Of a stretch of 64,000 nucleotides of DNA, positions 60,312 through 64,000 are shown in pieces; position 1 is the first letter of the stretch, and every line of letters starts with the position of its first letter. The DNA is from an uncultured Prevotellaceae bacterium (GTDB lineage Bacteria; Bacteroidota; Bacteroidia; Bacteroidales; Bacteroidaceae): contig OMXX01000001.1 in NCBI GenBank assembly GCA_900315105.1, positions 62,001-126,000 on the forward strand, in the 5' to 3' direction. Below the pieces are notes generated by a model, which searched no databases, was not told the DNA's origin, and saw only the letters and a list, made by a program, of their open reading frames with translations. The position numbers and the translations under genes are program-made.

Positions 60312-60387
60312 TGTATAATTCCTCCAACATTTCTTCATAGTTCTCAATCTGAGAACTCATGGGCTTCTTGTCTTTGTTTGCATCCAT
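60271..60387 (-). CDS. 38-aa peptide
   Basis: Reads MDANKDKKPMSSQIENYEEM.. with a strong AGGAGGAGAG site. It overlaps the next gene by 41 bases. Confidence 0.5.
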   Translation of the reverse strand: MDANKDKKPMSSQIENYEEMLEELYNDKSDRDNRVYWQ

Positions 60388-60398
60388 TTTCTCTCCTC

Positions 60399-60626
60399 CT
60401 AAAAGTTATTAACTATTTTGGTTATCTCCTGCTCCAACAGTAGGTAATACTCCAACCCACCATTAACTTCCATTCCAATCAGACGAAGCTTTCTGATACG
60501 TCTGATAGCTCTTTCAGTCACATTAAATGCTCCGCAAATCGGCCATTTATTTGAGTCATCATGCTTACGAAAGTAACTATTTATCTTTCGTATTGACCAC
60601 TCATTTACATCTTTTGGTTGTTCCAT
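60399..60626 (-). CDS. Hypothetical protein, possibly DNA-binding
   Basis: A 75-aa protein with INSYFRKHDDSNKWPICGAFNVTERAIRRIRKLRLIG, a basic winged-helix-like segment. Regulatory role is a guess. Confidence 0.55.
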   Translation of the reverse strand: MEQPKDVNEWSIRKINSYFRKHDDSNKWPICGAFNVTERAIRRIRKLRLIGMEVNGGLEYYLLLEQEITKIVNNF

Positions 60627-60637
60627 ATTCCTGTTCT

Positions 60638-61318
60638 TTAAGTATGTGTACTCCAGTCTTTTATGTGTTCATGGTAGATTATGCCACCATTCAGCCCACC
60701 ACACTCATAGTCACGCTCAGTCCAGAAAGTAAATGATTTGGGAGCAAAATCAATTCCAATCATCACTCTTTCGCTCATTCCAGTAATCATCCAATTCCTA
60801 AACTTTCTGACACACTTCAGCAGTTTCTCGCCCTCCTCACTCCTTGCGATTTGCATGAACTTACTGAAGGCTTGAGGCGTATTGAAACGTATCGGAACAT
60901 GTTTACCCCAGTATTTGATTTCATCAGGAAACAACTCACGAATTTTGTCCTTCACATTTGCCTCAATCACAGTTAGAAGTGCGTTCAATGGGGTTGCACT
61001 AATTGGCTTCAATGAAACTCCATCATACAGATAGATGTCACTCTTAAAGCACTCAGCATCCTGATTTACAGCATACCCGATTGAGAGAGAGTTTGAACCC
61101 ATGAAGATAAATCTTCGGGTTTCATTCTTCTTCAGCTTCTCCACAATATCGAATATGTCAATCAGCTCCAGATGTGTATGGCTTTGTGTAACGCTCCATA
61201 CGAAACAGCCATCGTAGTCTTTGAGTGTCTCCATGTCAAACTTGTAAAAGTCAGACTTGAACTGCTCCATTTTCTCCTCCACAATATCTGTCATTGCATT
61301 AATTATTTTCTTATTCAT
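60638..61318 (-). CDS. Hypothetical phage protein
   Basis: A 226-aa protein: a helical N-terminus, a beta-rich middle (RRFIFMGSNSLSIGYAVNQ), then VMIGIDFAPKSFTFWTERDYEC. GGAGGAGT precedes the start. No family recognised. Confidence 0.65.
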   Translation of the reverse strand: MNKKIINAMTDIVEEKMEQFKSDFYKFDMETLKDYDGCFVWSVTQSHTHLELIDIFDIVEKLKKNETRRFIFMGSNSLSIGYAVNQDAECFKSDIYLYDGVSLKPISATPLNALLTVIEANVKDKIRELFPDEIKYWGKHVPIRFNTPQAFSKFMQIARSEEGEKLLKCVRKFRNWMITGMSERVMIGIDFAPKSFTFWTERDYECGGLNGGIIYHEHIKDWSTHT

Positions 61319-61333
61319 ATTACTCCTCCTATG

Positions 61334-61804
61334 TTAGAAATAAACCTGTAGTGTCTGTTCACCCATTGTACAGAACACATCATCTCCTTGTGCGCAGCCT
61401 TTGTGTATAGAGTACTGATTGCCTGCAAAAACTCGCTTTATTCCAAAGCAGTCAACAAACAGCCACTCAATACGAAGAAAGTGTCCATCTATCCAAATCT
61501 CATGCAGTTTTAATGAGTCCAATGCAACATGGTGTCTTCCATTGTCTTCCTGAGCCGCATACATTTCGTTTTGCTTACGAAGTGTATTAATATCGCTTAT
61601 AACTGCGATGGAAAAATCAAGCTTGTATGCTTGCTCCCCACGCCGCATTGCATCTTCCCTCGGAATGAGAACCAATGCCTTAACTCCGTCTCTCCATGTT
61701 CCTTTGTCACCACGAAGAAACTTCTCACTCATATAAAAGTCAACATCTGACTTTATGGGAACACAACCAACAATCGTGCTGAAAGTTACTATAACTTTGT
61801 CCAT
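61334..61804 (-). CDS. Hypothetical phage protein
   Basis: A 156-aa beta-rich protein (VKALVLIPREDAMRRGEQAY, EIWIDGHFLRIEWLFVDCFG). GGAGGACTG precedes the start. No family recognised. Confidence 0.65.
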   Translation of the reverse strand: MDKVIVTFSTIVGCVPIKSDVDFYMSEKFLRGDKGTWRDGVKALVLIPREDAMRRGEQAYKLDFSIAVISDINTLRKQNEMYAAQEDNGRHHVALDSLKLHEIWIDGHFLRIEWLFVDCFGIKRVFAGNQYSIHKGCAQGDDVFCTMGEQTLQVYF

Positions 61805-61815
61805 ACTCAGTCCTC

Positions 61816-62289
61816 CTATTCTTCTGGTGTATCATCAACAATTATCAGATTGTTTGGGTTAAATCGCTCATCAGCAAGATGAATGTAGGCATTGATAAAA
61901 TCCTCAAGTGAATAAAACATCACTCTTGGCATATAGCCTCCAATTTGCTTGACAGAGAATGCGCTACTCCATACCATATTTCGCTCATGTCCATTTTCTT
62001 CTGTTATTTTGCAGAAATCAAAGGTGGTTAATAATCTGTAGAAATTGCGGCCTACCTCTTTGTGTCTCAGGGCAAAGCATGAGTGTTCATTTGAAAGCTG
62101 GCTATCCACCTCCACTCCATAGATGCTCACAACTCTCAACTCACCATTCACCTCATCAACTCTGATATGTCTTTTAATCCAATCACCATTGTCATTCTTC
62201 ACTCTTAGCATGTCAAGAGATGGGAATTGTCCGAATGTATTGTTGATTGCCTCCAACGTCTTCTTTTTAATTTCAGAAATTTCTTTCAT
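61816..62289 (-). CDS. Hypothetical phage protein
   Basis: A 157-aa protein (KKTLEAINNTFGQFPSLDML..SVKQIGGYMPRVMFYSLEDF). GGAGGACTG precedes the start. No family recognised. Confidence 0.65.
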   Translation of the reverse strand: MKEISEIKKKTLEAINNTFGQFPSLDMLRVKNDNGDWIKRHIRVDEVNGELRVVSIYGVEVDSQLSNEHSCFALRHKEVGRNFYRLLTTFDFCKITEENGHERNMVWSSAFSVKQIGGYMPRVMFYSLEDFINAYIHLADERFNPNNLIIVDDTPEE

Positions 62290-62300
62290 TTTCAGTCCTC

Positions 62301-62960
62301 CTATCCTAAACTAAATTGCCAACTATATTCGTAATAATGTCCTTCACACTCCAGGAAAACCCTATTGTGTTTGAAGTCCCTGTCTATCACTTTGTATTTT
62401 ATAACCATGTCTTCCAAATCTCCTGAGTAGAATCTCACACATCTTTCTTCAAGAAGATGAGGCTCATCAAATGAACATCTCAACTCTGGGCGATGCTTCA
62501 ATGGCTCATCGTACTCTTCTTTGGTTATAATTCTCATTTCACCAAGATGCTCATGCTTGCGGTCAACTCGCAAGTAGAACTGCTTAGTGTGTTTATATCC
62601 AAAACGTGCCTCCCATCTTTCAAAGTGGGCACATGGATTTGGAAAACCCATCCAATACAGATTATACACCGCAGCCACCGCATATCTCGCATCTGAGTCC
62701 ATTATTCTCCAACATTCAAATGGGAAATTATATATCATAGTGAAATTATGAGATGGACTCCATGACATTGCATTTGCCCCATACACATTCTTGCTCACAA
62801 TGTTCAACAATGTCTTGTATGCGGTCTCGTAATCTCCAGCCATTTCTGCTTTATGGCATTTTATTACTTCCCTCATCCTTGACTTCTTGTTGTACTTGTC
62901 AGTCCTGCGTGATCCAAACAATTTGGTCACACATTGCATCAGATTATAGTTCATACTCAC
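62301..62960 (-). CDS. Hypothetical phage protein
   Basis: A 219-aa basic protein with VTKLFGSRRTDKYNKKSRMRE at the start and aromatic segments later (NFTMIYNFPFECWRIM). GGAGGAGTG precedes it. It overlaps the preceding gene by 4 bases. No family recognised. Confidence 0.65.
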   Translation of the reverse strand: MSMNYNLMQCVTKLFGSRRTDKYNKKSRMREVIKCHKAEMAGDYETAYKTLLNIVSKNVYGANAMSWSPSHNFTMIYNFPFECWRIMDSDARYAVAAVYNLYWMGFPNPCAHFERWEARFGYKHTKQFYLRVDRKHEHLGEMRIITKEEYDEPLKHRPELRCSFDEPHLLEERCVRFYSGDLEDMVIKYKVIDRDFKHNRVFLECEGHYYEYSWQFSLG

Positions 62961-63256
62961 TCCTCCTTGATTGTTGTATCATTTGCAAACTCCTTGTGTT
63001 CATCCATCTCAGAAATAAGATGTCTGTATGCCTCAGTAGTCTCAAAGACCTCAGCCGCTTTCAAGTCAGTTATCTCAGTCTGAGCGAGAGCCGCACGATA
63101 CAGATGCAGTCTTTGTTCAGCATCAATGTGCATAGACTCCAGTCTGTCAATTCTGTCTTTAAGCTGGTCATTCTCAAAACTCAGTTCACAGATGCCACTC
63201 ACTACCCATACAGCAGCAAAGAATGCCACTACACATATTGTTGCGAATTGTTTCAT
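62957..63256 (-). CDS. Membrane-anchored coiled-coil protein (i-spanin-like?)
   Basis: A 99-aa protein with an N-terminal membrane helix (FATICVVAFFAAVWVVSGI) and a coiled coil (FENDQLKDRIDRLESMHIDA). Layout fits an Rz-type spanin, but no lysis genes lie next to it. Confidence 0.5.
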   Translation of the reverse strand: MKQFATICVVAFFAAVWVVSGICELSFENDQLKDRIDRLESMHIDAEQRLHLYRAALAQTEITDLKAAEVFETTEAYRHLISEMDEHKEFANDTTIKEE

Positions 63257-63270
63257 TGTCTGTCCTCCAG

Positions 63271-63573
63271 TTATATTCTCTTATGCAATTCACACCACTC
63301 ATTCGCCTTAGTGATAGACTTGAAATGCTTGTCAATCACCTTTCCGTCAGCCTCCACTCGGAAATCACCCTTACCCATCTTGACAATAGTAAGATTATCA
63401 TACACCTCACCCTTTGGCTTGAAAACCGTTGGTGTTACAACTGCCTTTGGCTTCTCTATTGCAGACAACACAACTACCTTTGTAGCATTCTTTACGTTTG
63501 TAGCTACTGACTTGCAGAAATTCAAAGCCTCAGCGAGTGCCTTGTCTGCCTTACGCATTTTCTTGTTGTTCAT
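63271..63573 (-). CDS. Basic hypothetical protein
   Basis: A 100-aa lysine-rich protein; the C-terminal half (GDFRVEADGKVIDKHFKSITKANEW) looks like a small alpha/beta module. Confidence 0.6.
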   Translation of the reverse strand: MNNKKMRKADKALAEALNFCKSVATNVKNATKVVVLSAIEKPKAVVTPTVFKPKGEVYDNLTIVKMGKGDFRVEADGKVIDKHFKSITKANEWCELHKRI

Positions 63574-63657
63574 ATTTTGCTCAGTTTAGTTTTAATTTCT
63601 ACATTCAGTAATAGTTACGCTTTCAGTCAAATCCTTCAGCATTAACTTACTTTAACT

Positions 63658-63692
63658 AAAAAGCGCTGACAGATTACTCCGTCAGCGCCCAA
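63658..63692 (-). terminator. Terminator after the last visible gene
   Basis: Minus strand: GCGCTGAC pairs with GTCAGCGC and is followed by TTTTTAG. It terminates transcription from the 63,706-63,987 gene. Confidence 0.85.
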
Positions 63693-63705
63693 TTAACAAC
63701 TACAA

Positions 63706-63987
63706 CTAAATGACCTTTCTTGTCCCGAATAAGCGCTCATATAACTCAGCACTCTTTTCAAGTGCAAGCGCTTTCAACTCCCTCAGATGTTCCTCACTCA
63801 TGCGCTGTTCCTCACGCTCATGACGAGCCTTAAAACGTGCAGCATACCAATTCTTGCCTCTAAATGGGCGCTTAGGCTGCTCTGGTGAAGCGCTCATTAC
63901 GCGCTCCACCATACGACAGCTATGCTTACTTGTGTGGTACTCCACCTCAACAAGGCGGTGTCCTTCGATTATCAATTCTTTTCTCAT
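63706..63987 (-). CDS. Basic hypothetical protein
   Basis: A 93-aa strongly basic protein (RPFRGKNWYAARFKARHERE). It is followed by its own terminator, so it begins a separate transcription unit from the genes to its left. Confidence 0.6.
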   Translation of the reverse strand: MRKELIIEGHRLVEVEYHTSKHSCRMVERVMSASPEQPKRPFRGKNWYAARFKARHEREEQRMSEEHLRELKALALEKSAELYERLFGTRKVI

Positions 63988-64000
63988 GGCTTATTTCTTT

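Noticed and set aside
62753..63589. 278-aa plus-strand reading frame
   Set aside because: It lies opposite three overlapping minus-strand genes with good ribosome binding sites and has unlikely Ser/Cys/Leu-rich composition.
29259..64000. Stop-codon reassignment as in some large Prevotella phages
   Set aside because: TAA, TAG and TGA all end genes cleanly here, with normal overlaps such as TAATG and ATGA.
29259..64000. Conjugative element rather than phage
   Set aside because: No relaxase, coupling protein or tra genes are seen, while both terminase subunits are present. Structural genes are not seen either, so the call rests on the terminase.

Overview
The window joins a Bacteroidales chromosome segment (about 1-29,055) to one end of a large integrated phage-like element (about 29,060-64,000, running off the right edge). 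A Prevotella/Segatella-type host is inferred from TAnnTTTG promoter boxes, non-Shine-Dalgarno starts on host genes, small outer-membrane beta-barrels, BspA-like LRR proteins sharing a C-terminal tail, a serC-serA-DUF1015 cluster, a GT3 glycogen synthase next to an alpha-glucan phosphorylase, and a C69 dipeptidase.

Chromosome (1-29,055): partial sensor-kinase-like protein, Fe/Mn superoxide dismutase, beta-barrel protein, GHL10 glycosidase-like protein, CstA transporter, small beta-barrel protein, NadC, a 205-bp palindrome, C69 dipeptidase, a 1.2-kb gene-free stretch with nested palindromes, tRNA-Cys(GCA), HD phosphohydrolase, MenA, SerC, SerA, RidA, DUF1015, YigZ, an S41 peptidase-like gene followed by a yigZ fragment, a thioredoxin-fold protein, the glycogen synthase/phosphorylase pair, two LRR_5 proteins and tRNA-Ser(GCT). 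Several families of short palindromic repeats sit between these genes.

Element (29,060-64,000): a divergent tyrosine recombinase reads rightward just after tRNA-Ser. Nearly everything else reads leftward: roughly 70 tightly packed, often overlapping small genes ending in terminase large subunit, terminase small subunit and a DUF5675 protein. The large terminase is interrupted in its P-loop by a 353-aa intein with a LAGLIDADG domain. HU-like, RNase HI, ThyX-like and 3D-domain-like proteins are recognisable; most others are not. About 19 genes carry a GGAGG ribosome binding site, unlike the host genes. No portal, capsid or tail genes are seen, so the element must continue beyond the window.

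The most interesting locus is at 56.1-60.4 kb: a reverse transcriptase (YSDD active site) followed by two arrays of tandem structured non-coding units, four directly downstream of the RT (58,374-58,810 plus 58,227-58,359) and three one gene pair further on (56,153-56,577). The seven units, each about 125-165 nt, share a basal stem with an internal loop (ATGGA in most), a conserved 19-nt segment (ARATCTGATnnATAAAGY in the RNA) and a large hairpin of unrelated sequence in each unit. No target gene, variable repeat or retron hallmark is visible. I interpret this as an RT that works with an array of scaffolded, unit-specific RNAs; the mechanism is unknown.
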